Part shown: in pieces, positions 19,043 through 28,176 of the stretch | How the letters are laid out: each line of letters opens with the position of its first letter | How positions within the stretch are numbered: position 1 is the first letter of the stretch | From: Nitrospira sp. CR1.2 | GTDB lineage: Bacteria; Nitrospirota; Nitrospiria; Nitrospirales; Nitrospiraceae | Direction of reading: 5' to 3' | Assembly (NCBI GenBank): GCA_014055495.1 | Contig: WIAG01000004.1 | Coordinates: 55,072-119,071 of the forward strand | DNA length: 64,000 nucleotides | Translations under genes and position numbers: made by a program | The notes under the pieces: generated by a model | Told to the model about the DNA's origin: nothing | The model's input: only the letters and a program-made list of their open reading frames with translations | Databases searched by the model: none

Positions 19043-20679
19043 GATTCGCGTACCTCACCAGCTACGCCCGTTCGGTCCCTGTGGTGCACCATGAACACCA
19101 ACGTGAAGCCGTTCCCCACTTTTGTATCAATATCTTCTCGTGCGACAAGTTTCCAATCACACAGCTTCTTCCGACACATCCATTCAACGACTTGCAAGAC
19201 CGAGTCAGGCGTAAATGTGTGATAGTGTCCCATTTTGCCGCCAGGCACCCCGTCGAGCGGATGAGTATCGAGTGACACCTGCTGAAGATAGTCGTCGATG
19301 AAATGATCGAACGAGGTGAGTTCGCGGGTCGTGTCAAGAGCAAAGGCCCACTTATGCGGCACGATCATGAACACATACCCGCCGTCGATGATGATGCGGT
19401 CCCATTCCAAGAATGCCCCAACGATATTTGGCAAATGTTCTACGATATGGCTGGTGAGAATAAATCCTTCGCTCTGATCCTGGACAGGAATGCTATCCGC
19501 GGCGGCCCAGAGATCGACCCGTGGCGGTTCAAGGCCAGAAAGCCGTCGCTGCTCTCCAGCATAAAATTCATGTGCCGCCGGTAGCTCAACATTTCTGGTA
19601 TTCAAGCCGAACGGGTTGTGAGTCGCGGGCCCGATTTCCAGACCTTTCAAGCCATCGAGAAGCGAGTGCGCTAACGCAGACTCTTGAATGACGGGAATGG
19701 GCGCCGGCTTCACCATGCCGACCGCAACCTCGCCGGTCGAGTGCTGGACTGCCGGAGGCCGACCCATCCGGCATGCGGCATTCCACGCCCGCCTGAGCAA
19801 CAAACGCCACTCTCCGTTCATCAGTATGAGCAACGCCGATCGCAGCCACAAATAGACCGACAGTCTTGTGCTATGGAGCGGACACAGTCTTTCACGAAGA
19901 CTCTTGAGATAGACGGACACCTTCCAGCCGATCGACTGCTCCACCTTCTGCAAACGCCGTTCCAGCTGCTGGATGATCTTCTTTTGTTCCTCATCGATCT
20001 GCGCGAACGTCTTCCGTAACTCCTCGCGCTGTTGCAGCAGCGCATCGATGACACAGTGTCGCACGGGCCTTTTGACGAATCGCATCGCATGGGGAGCAAT
20101 CCGGGCGGCGTCAAACTCTACATCCAGATCAAAGCCCTGCTCCGCAAACAGCGCATTCCAGTAAGACCTGGGCCGCACATTGACATGGGTGGGTTCGGCA
20201 AAATCATCAGGGGTGGAGGAGAAGAGAATGTCGTCCGTGCTGCGACAGAGGTTGGCAATGACGTGCCGCCCGATTTCCTCAGGGATATGTTCGAGCACTT
20301 CGATACACACGATGAGGTCGAACCGCTCAGGAATCGGCTCCGTCAACGAAGCCACCCGGCAATAGGGCCTAATATCCCGACGCGCCTCACTGATCGCGTA
20401 GTCGGACAAATCGATTCCGTAGGCCTCGACCCCACGATCACGGAGCGCCTCAACTAAGAATCCTTTCGCGCATCCGGCATCCAAGACCTTCTTCGGCCCG
20501 ATCTGCTTGACGATATGATCCGCGACTAACCCAAAAAATTGCAGCCATTTCCCTTCATAGCGGTTGTACGGAACGGGACCGAGACAAGACTCGTAGTACC
20601 CACGGTTGTATGGATGCGGCAGGTTCTCCCCAGCAACGCGGGACGTTTCGTGCTGCTGGATGCGTGATGTAGGAGTCAT
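19039..20679 (-). CDS. Double SAM-methyltransferase with coiled-coil linker
   Basis: A 546-aa protein. Residues about 35-190 form a class I methyltransferase: motif I VLDAGCAKGFLVEAL, acidic motif YGIDLSD, motif IV FDLIVCIEVLEHIPEE. A helical linker (about 215-260: LLQQREELRKTFAQIDEEQ then QQLERRLQKVEQ) looks like a coiled coil. A second methyltransferase-like domain (about 340-530) has GLKGLEIGPATHNPFG, SEGFILTSHIVEHLPN and GGYVFMIVPHKW. The linker recalls coiled coils of WbdD-type polymer terminator/molecular-ruler proteins that pair with Wzm/Wzt exporters. That parallel is suggestive, not proven, and no kinase domain is seen. It sits between wzt and the glycosyltransferases. Confidence 0.85.
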   Translation of the reverse strand: MTPTSRIQQHETSRVAGENLPHPYNRGYYESCLGPVPYNRYEGKWLQFFGLVADHIVKQIGPKKVLDAGCAKGFLVEALRDRGVEAYGIDLSDYAISEARRDIRPYCRVASLTEPIPERFDLIVCIEVLEHIPEEIGRHVIANLCRSTDDILFSSTPDDFAEPTHVNVRPRSYWNALFAEQGFDLDVEFDAARIAPHAMRFVKRPVRHCVIDALLQQREELRKTFAQIDEEQKKIIQQLERRLQKVEQSIGWKVSVYLKSLRERLCPLHSTRLSVYLWLRSALLILMNGEWRLLLRRAWNAACRMGRPPAVQHSTGEVAVGMVKPAPIPVIQESALAHSLLDGLKGLEIGPATHNPFGLNTRNVELPAAHEFYAGEQRRLSGLEPPRVDLWAAADSIPVQDQSEGFILTSHIVEHLPNIVGAFLEWDRIIIDGGYVFMIVPHKWAFALDTTRELTSFDHFIDDYLQQVSLDTHPLDGVPGGKMGHYHTFTPDSVLQVVEWMCRKKLCDWKLVAREDIDTKVGNGFTLVFMVHHRDRTGVAGEVRES

Positions 20680-20792
20680 GTGTGCCTCTACGATCTCGAT
20701 ATACTGTCAGTCATACGGTGCGTGGCTCAGGAAGACCGGCATGCGCCTCGCGCATCCGGACGCTGTCTTCGTCGCATGTATTGCCAAACGGC

Positions 20793-21563
20793 TCACGCGG
20801 CCGACGGGCGATTCTCTGCATGCCGCGCACGCGTGGATGCTTCATATGCTGGAATCAGGGTATCCGGTTCGCCTTCTCCCACGATCCGCCCCTTCTCCAA
20901 CCAGATGACGCGATCACAGAGCCTCCGCACATGGTCCATCGAGTGCGAGACCAGCACCATGGTGATCCGCTTGCGCTTGAACTCATCGATCTTGGCGTTA
21001 CACTTCAGCTGAAACGCCAAATCACCGACCGACAAGATCTCATCAATCAGAAGAATTTCCGGGTCAAGACAGGAGGCGATGGCAAATCCCAGCCGCGCAA
21101 TCATCCCACTGGAGTAGGTGCGCAACGGCTGATGTATAGAGGGTTCCAGCTCACTGAAAGCGATGATCGCGTCCATGCGGGAGAGCACTTCCCGACGTGT
21201 CAGACCAAGAAGCACGCCGTGCAGCACAATATTTTCCGCTCCCGACAAATCGAAATGGAACCCGGCGCCAAGCTCCAGTAAGGGGGAGACACGGCCGGTG
21301 ACAGACACCCTTCCCCCCTCGGCCTCGACGATGCCGGCCATCAATGCCAACGTGGTGCTCTTGCCTGCGCCATTGGGGCCGATCAGCCCTACGGTCTCCC
21401 CCCTCCGAATTCGAAACGACACCTCGTTCAACACCGTGATTCGTTCACGCTTCAGCGAGCGAATGGTTGCGGGCAAATTCAACAATGACGATTTGATCCC
21501 GTAGGATAGAGACTGGTATCTCGGATACCACTTTGACACATGCTCAAAGCAGATCGACGTCAT
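20793..21563 (-). CDS. Wzt-type ABC polysaccharide exporter ATPase
   Basis: A 256-aa ABC ATPase. Walker A is GPNGAGKST, the signature region is TYSSGMIARLGFAIA, Walker B is EILLIDEILSVGD and the switch is VLVSHSMD. The preserved SxGMxARLxFAxA and DEILxVGD wording is typical of Wzt/TagH/KpsT polysaccharide and teichoic-acid exporters. The protein ends soon after the ATPase core, so it lacks the C-terminal carbohydrate-binding domain of O9a-type Wzt; recognition of the polymer may therefore not depend on a terminal cap on Wzt itself. The start overlaps the permease stop by ATGA. Confidence 0.93.
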   Translation of the reverse strand: MTSICFEHVSKWYPRYQSLSYGIKSSLLNLPATIRSLKRERITVLNEVSFRIRRGETVGLIGPNGAGKSTTLALMAGIVEAEGGRVSVTGRVSPLLELGAGFHFDLSGAENIVLHGVLLGLTRREVLSRMDAIIAFSELEPSIHQPLRTYSSGMIARLGFAIASCLDPEILLIDEILSVGDLAFQLKCNAKIDEFKRKRITMVLVSHSMDHVRRLCDRVIWLEKGRIVGEGEPDTLIPAYEASTRARHAENRPSAA

Positions 21564-22369
21564 ACCACCTCGGCAAACTTAGGGGACATTCTCCAATACA
21601 CGAAGGTGCCGGCGAGCAGTGTGCCAAGCGCGCTGAGATAGCATGATCCAATCACCAGCCAGCTGAATTGTCCGTGCAGAAACAGTTCGCGCCAACTCGC
21701 GATCAAGGGTGCGACCGGGTTGGCAAACAGGACTGTGCGATAGGAGTCCGGTGCCATCGCACTCGAATAGGTAATGGGCGTCAAGAAAAACAACACCGTA
21801 ATGAACAGCGCGGTCAGTCGCTCCAAATCCCTAAAAAACAGGTTCAACGACGCCAGCGTAATGGCAATCCCATAGACGATCAAGAATTGGGCCACGAGGA
21901 GGATCGGAATACCGAATAACCAGCTCCACGATGGGCGTATCCCATTCGCCAGCAGCACCCCTCCAATCACCGGAATCGAGAGCATGAAATGAATGCCCTC
22001 GTTCAGCACATACGAAACGACCAGCACATGACGGGGAAACCGGACCTTCTTAATCAGCGTCGCGTTGGCGAGAAACACGTGGGGCGCAGCAATGACCGAA
22101 TTGGCCAGCCACTGCCAAGGCATAAGCCCTGCAATCAAGAACGCTGCGTAATTGTCAATCGGCACTTTCATGATCTGACCAAACACAATGTAATAAATAA
22201 CTGCGAACAACAGCGGATTCGCCACGGACCACACATATCCCAGCGCGCTGTTCTTGTATCGGGATTTCATTTCTTTCTGCGTCAAGATCACCACAAGATC
22301 CCAGAGATGTTCCCAGTAGACATCTCTCGTTATCGTCTCCTGCGCAGCTGAGATCGATGGTGCTTGCAT
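21560..22369 (-). CDS. Wzm-type ABC polysaccharide exporter permease
   Basis: A 269-aa ABC-2 permease with six membrane segments. The cytoplasmic N-terminal interface helix (WDLVVILTQKEMKSRYKNSALGYVW) and the LATALRxFFRDLxRL-like segment (LASLNLFFRDLERLTAL) are characteristic of Wzm/TagG. It would form the membrane channel for the lipid-linked polymer with the Wzt-type ATPase next to it. The ATG at 22369 is preferred; a GTG at 22423 would add 18 residues, and neither has a strong ribosome binding site. This is the first gene of the exporter/glycosyltransferase run. Confidence 0.92.
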   Translation of the reverse strand: MQAPSISAAQETITRDVYWEHLWDLVVILTQKEMKSRYKNSALGYVWSVANPLLFAVIYYIVFGQIMKVPIDNYAAFLIAGLMPWQWLANSVIAAPHVFLANATLIKKVRFPRHVLVVSYVLNEGIHFMLSIPVIGGVLLANGIRPSWSWLFGIPILLVAQFLIVYGIAITLASLNLFFRDLERLTALFITVLFFLTPITYSSAMAPDSYRTVLFANPVAPLIASWRELFLHGQFSWLVIGSCYLSALGTLLAGTFVYWRMSPKFAEVV

Positions 22370-22464
22370 AAGGATTTCTCTAATGGCGATCAGCCCGCGG
22401 GCGAAACGTATGTCACCGATCACTCTTGACGATTGTGGTGTGTCGAATCGCGAACTTCTTCCGC

Positions 22465-23229
22465 TCAGAAATCACGCTGCTGAAACACCAGGCAGGCGCC
22501 GGTGAGCAAGAACCCGGCGTACATCACCCCGTAGAGCGACGCCAGTATGACATATTCCGGCGCGGCAGCAATCCCCACTGCGGCCTGCCCCTTGATGTTC
22601 AGCATGTCGAGGTTCGGGCAGAGATAGTAGAGCAGGTCTACGAGCGACTTGATCGGTCCGCTCTCGCTGTTAGCCACCAGAGTCCGCAAGTCCGCCGTCA
22701 GATGGCCGATGACATACAAGCCCAGCGTGAAAATTGCGCTCAGCGTCGTCGAACTGAACGTCGAAAAAAAGAGTGCGACGGCCGTCACGACCAAAATTTC
22801 CACAAAGATCAGCAGGACCGCCTGGAAAATGGAGAGCTGAATCGGCACATGGTAGAGCCAGAGGGTCAGCAGAAACACAGCCACCATGATGGCCAGATTC
22901 ACAAACAAGGTCAGTGCTAAGCCAAGATACTTACCTAGGACGAAGGACGCTCGACTGATTGGCCTCGCCATAATCGTGTAAATCGTGCGCCGTTCGATTT
23001 CCTTATTCACCAGGCTGATACCCACAAAAATCGCGATGATGACCCCGATCAGATTGATGGCCGCCAACCCCATATCGGCAATCACCTTGTGGTGTTCCGT
23101 AATCGACAGATCCGCCAGCAACACGGACAGTCCGATAAGCAGGCCTGCGAACAACACCAGGTTATAGAGAATCTTGTCTCGCAAGCTTTCGCGGAATGCA
23201 TTCAATGCAATGACGCCGATTGCCCCCAT
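22465..23229 (-). CDS. ABC-2 family transporter permease
   Basis: A 254-aa integral membrane protein with six hydrophobic segments. It begins MGAIGVIALNAFRESLRDKILYN, the N-terminal pattern of NosY/ABC-2 permeases of about 250 aa. The segment GISLVNKEIERRTIYTIMARPISRASFVLGKYLG is the cytoplasmic loop that contacts the ATPase. It overlaps the ATPase gene upstream by TAATG. The substrate is unknown; its place in an operon with an O-antigen-ligase/TPR gene suggests an envelope role (inference). Confidence 0.88.
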   Translation of the reverse strand: MGAIGVIALNAFRESLRDKILYNLVLFAGLLIGLSVLLADLSITEHHKVIADMGLAAINLIGVIIAIFVGISLVNKEIERRTIYTIMARPISRASFVLGKYLGLALTLFVNLAIMVAVFLLTLWLYHVPIQLSIFQAVLLIFVEILVVTAVALFFSTFSSTTLSAIFTLGLYVIGHLTADLRTLVANSESGPIKSLVDLLYYLCPNLDMLNIKGQAAVGIAAAPEYVILASLYGVMYAGFLLTGACLVFQQRDF

Positions 23230-24200
23230 TACGATGCCCTCCCACCGGTCATATGCGGCAGCGACAGGGAGGTCTGTTGGGTGGCCTCCTGGAAAAACAG
23301 ATCCTCCAGCGACGCTTTATGAGGCGTGACCGACAACAATCGCCCACCCTGCCTTCGAATTTCTCCGACGAGCGCATCGACTGCGTCAGGGCTCGGCAAG
23401 ACGATCAGACACTGTTGCCCCTGCTGCAACACACGGGTGGCCAACGAATGAATGAAGGCATTCCCCTCGATTTTGAGCTGCTGGCAGACCACTTCAACGG
23501 ACTGCGTATGATCCTGCCGGACCAGCTCATCGACTCGGCCGCTGGCAACGAGCCGACCTTTCATGACAATTCCAACCCGGTCGCAAATCATCTCCACGTC
23601 ATGCAGAATGTGTGTACTGAAAAACACGGTCTTCCCGCGATCGCGCAAGCTCAAGATCAAATCGCGGACCTGCTTGCGTCCGACCGGGTCCAGGCCGGTC
23701 ATCGGCTCGTCGAGGATGATCAACTCAGGGTCGTGAATCAGCGCCTGAGCTAAGCCGACACGCTGCAACATCCCTTTGGAGAATTTGCGCAACTGCCGGG
23801 TGCGGGCCTCTGTAAGCCCGACGAGTCCCAAGAGGTCCGTGACTCGCTGCGTGATGGCACCGCGGTCCAGACCTGCCAATCGACCATAAAACCCCAGAAA
23901 CTCTTCAGCGGTGAGATAGTCGTAAAAATAGGGAGACTCGGGCAAAAAGCCAATTCGGCGCCTCGCCGCCACATCACCGGCCGGCTGCCCCAGCAAGTAC
24001 GCCTGTCCGCTCGTCGCCCGAACAAGCCCCAGCAAAATTTTCAACGTGGTGGTTTTTCCCGCTCCATTCGGCCCCAGAAAGCCGAAGATCTCTCCTCGAC
24101 GAACGCTCAAGGACAGTCCATCCAGCGCCACAAACGGCGGTCGCCCGGGCCAACCGGAGGCGTAGGATTTGGTCAAGTTGTCGGTGACGATATCATCCAC
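23229..24200 (-). CDS. ABC transporter ATP-binding protein
   Basis: A 323-aa ATPase with Walker A GPNGAGKTT, Q-loop GFLPESPYFYDYLTAEE, signature SKGMLQRVGLAQALIHD, Walker B LIILDEPMTGLD and switch VFFSTHI. After the 220-residue core an additional C-terminal domain of about 90 residues is present, as is usual in ATPases of the CcmA/DrrA/Nod-factor type that pair with ABC-2 permeases. It partners the 22465-23229 permease and begins 15 bp after the TPR gene. Confidence 0.92.
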   Translation of the reverse strand: MDDIVTDNLTKSYASGWPGRPPFVALDGLSLSVRRGEIFGFLGPNGAGKTTTLKILLGLVRATSGQAYLLGQPAGDVAARRRIGFLPESPYFYDYLTAEEFLGFYGRLAGLDRGAITQRVTDLLGLVGLTEARTRQLRKFSKGMLQRVGLAQALIHDPELIILDEPMTGLDPVGRKQVRDLILSLRDRGKTVFFSTHILHDVEMICDRVGIVMKGRLVASGRVDELVRQDHTQSVEVVCQQLKIEGNAFIHSLATRVLQQGQQCLIVLPSPDAVDALVGEIRRQGGRLLSVTPHKASLEDLFFQEATQQTSLSLPHMTGGRAS

Positions 24201-24215
24201 GGCGCTCCTCCATCC

Positions 24216-25178
24216 TCACTGCACGGTCGGCAACGGGGCCTCCATCGAACCGGCCCCTCCCCAAGGCTGCGTCGCACGTCCCAATCGGCACGCAACTTTC
24301 TCATGAATCCGAAGTCGCTCGCGCGTGGAGGAGGCACTGACGGCTCCGGTCAGAGTATTGAGCTCATACTGCCCGCCCAACGGATCGACCGGCAGCCTGG
24401 TGATGATACCGCGCAACAAAAGATCTTCCAGTTTTGCCGGCGCCTGCCCATAGTGCGCCCGGTACCGACTGATACCCGCTTCGAGGCTGCGTAGATCTTG
24501 TTCTTGCACAATTTCTTTCATCCGCCGAAACAATGCCTCTCGCACCCGCTCATCCGTGACGCTCCGGGAAAAACGCTCCAGGAATTCCAGCGCCGCGGAA
24601 GAGTCCCCGCTCTCCACCGTCATACGTGCGGCCAATTGCGGGAGGTACGCAGGCGCACCAGGCACTCGCGCCGCGATCCGAAACAATGCCCCACCCGCCG
24701 CCGGATCACAGCGCTCGTAATACGAGATATAGCCGGCCAGAAACGGCAACTGCCAATTTTCCGGATTGTGCTGAATACCCTTCTTCAGGATCGCCACACC
24801 TTCTTCATGCCGACCCACCAGCACGCCCAGGAATAGACCCGTGGCTTGATAGGGAGGAATGAAGGTTGGATCCAAATCCGTCAGAACATCCACGGCATGA
24901 TAGGTCCAGATATACCCCAGCTGCGTATCGCGCTTGGCGCCGATATGCTGAACCGCCTGCAGCCAGATCAGGTCTGCGACGACTTGCCGATAGCCCAGCA
25001 CCGCTAGTTTCAAATACTCCCCCTTCGGGAGGTACGCCAGCTGCTCGGCGCGTGCGACGGCATTTCGGTCACGATCGAGGGCGTTCAGAAGTGCCGAAGC
25101 ACCGGCCAGCAAGGCCACACCGAACAGGATCTGACCGGCGATTCGCTTGACAGCTGAACCAGAGGGTACGGGCGTCAT
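24216..25178 (-). CDS. Membrane-anchored TPR-like protein
   Basis: A 320-aa protein with one N-terminal membrane anchor (about residues 12-32) and a helical TPR-like body. Segments such as YHAVDVLTDLDPTFIPPYQ, GVAILKKGIQHNPENWQLPF and ALFRIAARVPGAPAYLPQ repeat with TPR spacing. Near residues 235-275 the text YGQAPAKLEDLLLRGIITRLPVDPLGGQYELN resembles the end of GspG-like pseudopilin domains, where a DPxGxxY motif is common; whether this is homology is uncertain. It overlaps the upstream O-antigen-ligase gene by ATGA and precedes the ABC pair by 15 bp, so all four are almost surely one operon. A scaffold or chaperone role for the operon's assembly machine is inferred. Confidence 0.8.
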   Translation of the reverse strand: MTPVPSGSAVKRIAGQILFGVALLAGASALLNALDRDRNAVARAEQLAYLPKGEYLKLAVLGYRQVVADLIWLQAVQHIGAKRDTQLGYIWTYHAVDVLTDLDPTFIPPYQATGLFLGVLVGRHEEGVAILKKGIQHNPENWQLPFLAGYISYYERCDPAAGGALFRIAARVPGAPAYLPQLAARMTVESGDSSAALEFLERFSRSVTDERVREALFRRMKEIVQEQDLRSLEAGISRYRAHYGQAPAKLEDLLLRGIITRLPVDPLGGQYELNTLTGAVSASSTRERLRIHEKVACRLGRATQPWGGAGSMEAPLPTVQ

Positions 25179-27199
25179 CCAGCTATTTCCCTTTCATGCA
25201 GAGCCGCGCGCAGAGGAGCGACATCCACATTCAAGAAGGCCTGCTCGACGCTGGTCTTGTTCCACTGTTTGTATCGATTTTGGCGCAGTTGAATCTGCTG
25301 CAACTCATGCTTGGCTTCATCGACATGTCCCTGATCCATCCACAGGCGGGCGAGGAGCGCACGGGCTGGAAGAAAATTCGGCTCTAATCGCTCCGCTTCT
25401 ATTGCGTGCCGTTCAGCCTCCCCAGGCTCCCCAAGCATCCAATAAAGTCGGGCCTGTTCGTAGCGGTAGGGAGCGGAATAGGGTGAGAGTTGGACGGCTC
25501 GCGCATACACGCGCAGTGCCGCACGCAACCACGTGTTCCGTTGTTCAAGGGAGTCGGCGAGGCCTGATCGAGGCTGTGCCGCCGACATATAGAGTTGAGC
25601 CAGGAGCCCCAACAACCGACTGTCCAACGGATTCAATTCGATCGCGGCCTTGAACTCTTCATGCGCAAGGCGAAATGCCTCTTGGTCACGCGATGTGTCG
25701 AACGCCCTCGCATAGACGGACCCAAGACCGTGATGATACAGAGACTTTCCAGGGTCCCATGCGATCGCTTTGTGCAATCCTTGAATGGCCGGGGCCGTCT
25801 CTCCTGCCGTGCCTCGACGTGAGGCCGAGTCAAATATCATCCAGGCGATCCCCAGGCGCATGACGTCGACGGCAACCAGCAGCAACAGACCGGCCACACC
25901 GACTCCCCACACCCACCGCAACCGGATCGGGACGACATGCACGACGGCCTCTCCGTGTTTCGCCAGTCGTACGACCGAGACGATCAGACCGGCACAGAGC
26001 ACGAGAAGAATCGCCAGAGCCGACTCGCGCAAACTCGAATCGAGTGCGGCATGGGTGAGGAGTGCGATGCCCCCACCTCCGATGCCGAGGAGAAGACTTC
26101 GTTGCCGACGGGACAGCCGTGACTGCAGCGCGAGCTTGAGCTCTCGCCCCACGATCAACACCCCGATGGCAAAGACCATCATCGCGCCGACCCCCATCTC
26201 GACACCCATTTGAAGGTAGTCGTTGTGGGGTGTCTGGGCGACCTTTCCATACCGTGCGATCTCACCTTCGACCGGAAATGCGTAAAGAGGATACGTGTAT
26301 TGATAGAGTCCGAGTCCGATGCCGAACGGATGGTCGGCCATCTGAGCCAACGCGCCCTGCCACATCTGCCAACGCGCATACGAGACAGGGTTCTGCTGAT
26401 GCTCCACCTGGACCCGTTCCCGGAGCGGCGTGGGAAGGAGCAGGCCTGCCGACACCAACAGCACCAGACAGCCGCCTGCCAATTTCCACCCATATCGCAC
26501 GGTCAAAATACACACCGTCGCGACCAGCAAGACGAGCATGCCGCCGCGGGACTGAGTCAGCAATACTGCAAGGAAAATCCCGCCCAGCGATGCAGCGACA
26601 CCGAACCACCGCAGCGCCGGCGGAAAAGACATCCAGGAAGGGTCCATCATTCTTCGATACCCATAGACTGCGCTGCTGAGAAGGATCGCCCAACTGACGG
26701 TGAGATATCCGGCGAGAAAGTTGGGGTTAAAGAACGTACCGCTCGGTCTCACGACATTCGCGACGAGGCCTTGGTAAATGGTCAGGGCTGCTTCGCCCAC
26801 TCCCATGAATACGATCACCAGTGTCAGCACATATACATGCTCCCATCGGTCCACAAAAGAGACAAGCAAATAGAACAACGTTGCGTAGCCGACAATCATG
26901 ATCAGCCACTGTCGGCTGGCATGAGCGTACGGCGAAAACATCGTCGAGACCACCGCAAAACCAAGGAACGCCGCGACCGCATATCCGACCGGAAGTACGG
27001 GCACCGCCAGACGCCGACTCCGAATCCCCAGGGCCATCACGCCTCCGGCCCACGCAAGAATCAGAAGGCGAATGATCATCTGCGCGACATGCGTGGTACC
27101 GCCCTCCTGGAGCGGGGAGAAGATGACCAGCGCGCCAGTCACGACCAGCGGAACAGACCACAGACTGCTCCTGGATTGCATTCGAACATGCGCGTTCAT
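25175..27199 (-). CDS. O-antigen ligase/polymerase-family membrane protein with C-terminal TPRs
   Basis: A 674-aa protein. About residues 10-440 hold ten or more membrane segments with the Wzy_C/WaaL core: a long periplasmic loop with FGIGLGLYQYTYPLY, then AQTPHNDYLQMGVEMG. The H-N-D-Y-L motif is the conserved catalytic histidine loop of the O-antigen ligase and PglL-type oligosaccharyltransferase superfamily. About residues 460-670 are TPRs facing the periplasm (GLHKAIAWDPGKSLYHHGLG, EFKAAIELNPLDSRL). Start 27199 is set by AGGAGAAGG upstream. The enzyme could join lipid-linked glycan to lipid A or to proteins. Because it lies directly after two type IV pilin genes, a pilin oligosaccharyltransferase is a real alternative. 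Confidence 0.88.
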   Translation of the reverse strand: MNAHVRMQSRSSLWSVPLVVTGALVIFSPLQEGGTTHVAQMIIRLLILAWAGGVMALGIRSRRLAVPVLPVGYAVAAFLGFAVVSTMFSPYAHASRQWLIMIVGYATLFYLLVSFVDRWEHVYVLTLVIVFMGVGEAALTIYQGLVANVVRPSGTFFNPNFLAGYLTVSWAILLSSAVYGYRRMMDPSWMSFPPALRWFGVAASLGGIFLAVLLTQSRGGMLVLLVATVCILTVRYGWKLAGGCLVLLVSAGLLLPTPLRERVQVEHQQNPVSYARWQMWQGALAQMADHPFGIGLGLYQYTYPLYAFPVEGEIARYGKVAQTPHNDYLQMGVEMGVGAMMVFAIGVLIVGRELKLALQSRLSRRQRSLLLGIGGGGIALLTHAALDSSLRESALAILLVLCAGLIVSVVRLAKHGEAVVHVVPIRLRWVWGVGVAGLLLLVAVDVMRLGIAWMIFDSASRRGTAGETAPAIQGLHKAIAWDPGKSLYHHGLGSVYARAFDTSRDQEAFRLAHEEFKAAIELNPLDSRLLGLLAQLYMSAAQPRSGLADSLEQRNTWLRAALRVYARAVQLSPYSAPYRYEQARLYWMLGEPGEAERHAIEAERLEPNFLPARALLARLWMDQGHVDEAKHELQQIQLRQNRYKQWNKTSVEQAFLNVDVAPLRAALHEREIAG

Positions 27200-27336
27200 C
27201 GCCTTCTCCTGCTTTATCAGAGAGCCGCGATTCGGCAAAGCGAAATTGAATACTGTGGCGAGCGACCGGGGAACGCGCAGATGGGGCCTGCACCGAAAAG
27301 GGATCGACCACAGCGAGCCATCAGCCGAAATGACAA

Positions 27337-27363
27337 CGGGGAAGGAACATCGTTCCTCCCCCG
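27337..27363 (-). terminator. Terminator after the first pilin gene
   Basis: Nearly perfect hairpin of 27 nt: CGGGG-x-AGGAAC, loop GAT, GTTCCT-x-CCCCG on the minus strand, 26 nt past the pilin stop. It is followed by a moderately T-rich stretch (TTGTCATTT). It would separate high pilin expression from the downstream ligase operon. Confidence 0.7.
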
Positions 27364-27389
27364 TCCCTAAGCACTCCTACGAGTGATCG

Positions 27390-27923
27390 TTAGCTGATCA
27401 CGTCGTCGGGAACCGCCTGAGTCAAACCACCCTTGATATCATTGACCGACCACCCATCGATCGTCGCATCATTGTCGATGCTCGCGACCGCTGAGGCGGT
27501 GAAGCCGACCGCACCCGCCGTCGTGCTTGCGTTCGACGGCACGGCAGGAGATGCGTCAGTCTGAACCGTGCAACCCGCAGGCGCACCACACGGAATTTGG
27601 TCATAGTTGGCAGCAGGAAAAGCCGTGCCACCTGATGCCGCGTTACCGCCAGCCGCCGGGCTCCGGTAGGTATACCGATTGGTCGCGCCGGCAAGGGCAT
27701 ACCCGATTTCAGAGAAGCTGCCATAACGTGAGTTTTCGCTGAGGTAGGCCGTCTCAGCCACGAAGATCGCGCCCAGGTTGGTCTTGGCTTCCGACTGGCG
27801 CGACTTCGCTTGATACCGCAAGAAGTTCGGAATGGCGATGGCCGCCAAAATTCCGATAATCGCCACCACGATCATCAACTCAATCAACGTAAAACCTTTT
27901 TGACCCTTCACTTGCTTCAACAT
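27390..27923 (-). CDS. pilA: Type IV major-pilin-like protein
   Basis: A 177-aa prepilin. Its short positive leader ends at the PilD site [17 protein letters not shown], with Glu5 of the mature protein present, and the hydrophobic assembly helix [21 protein letters not shown] follows. The globular part has [14 protein letters not shown] and a Cys pair in IPCGAPAGC that may form a disulfide loop. It ends [12 protein letters not shown], a C-terminal segment shared with the second pilin. The start at 27923 has GGGAGG upstream; the open extension to 27971 is not needed. It would be polymerised by a PilB motor not present here and retracted by the PilT/PilU pair at 40.3-42.6 kb. Confidence 0.93.
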   Translation of the reverse strand: MLKQVKGQKGFTLIELMIVVAIIGILAAIAIPNFLRYQAKSRQSEAKTNLGAIFVAETAYLSENSRYGSFSEIGYALAGATNRYTYRSPAAGGNAASGGTAFPAANYDQIPCGAPAGCTVQTDASPAVPSNASTTAGAVGFTASAVASIDNDATIDGWSVNDIKGGLTQAVPDDVIS

Positions 27924-28024
27924 AATGCCTCCCTTTCCTATTGTGACCACTTCATCCAACACAGGCTTCATTTCTGTGTTCTCGGTTAGGACTGCGCCTT
28001 CACGCGTAGCAGATCTTGGGAATA

Positions 28025-28039
28025 GCAGATTCTATGCCC
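28025..28039 (-). promoter_or_regulatory. Candidate sigma-54 promoter for the first pilin gene
   Basis: On the minus strand GGGCATAGAATCTGC reads as a -24/-12 element: GG, 10 nt, GC, with CA after the -24 GG and CT before the -12 GC. It would give a leader of roughly 90 nt before the pilin start at 27923. Pilin genes in several proteobacteria use sigma-54 with PilR (established). No pilR gene is in this window. Confidence 0.4.
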
Positions 28040-28176
28040 AACACCTCCTTCCTGTATTTCTGTGTCTTTGCGTTCATATTTCGCCTAGTTACGTCCATCG
28101 CCATATTTCGTTCTATCTCGCCCGTCGATGCCCGATTCCGTTTTCCGTCACCACATGACAAGTTTTGGTGCCACCG

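Noticed and set aside
26210..27370. 386-aa plus-strand open frame
   Set aside because: Antisense of the O-antigen-ligase gene; the His/Arg/Gln-rich composition is that of a shadow of membrane helices.
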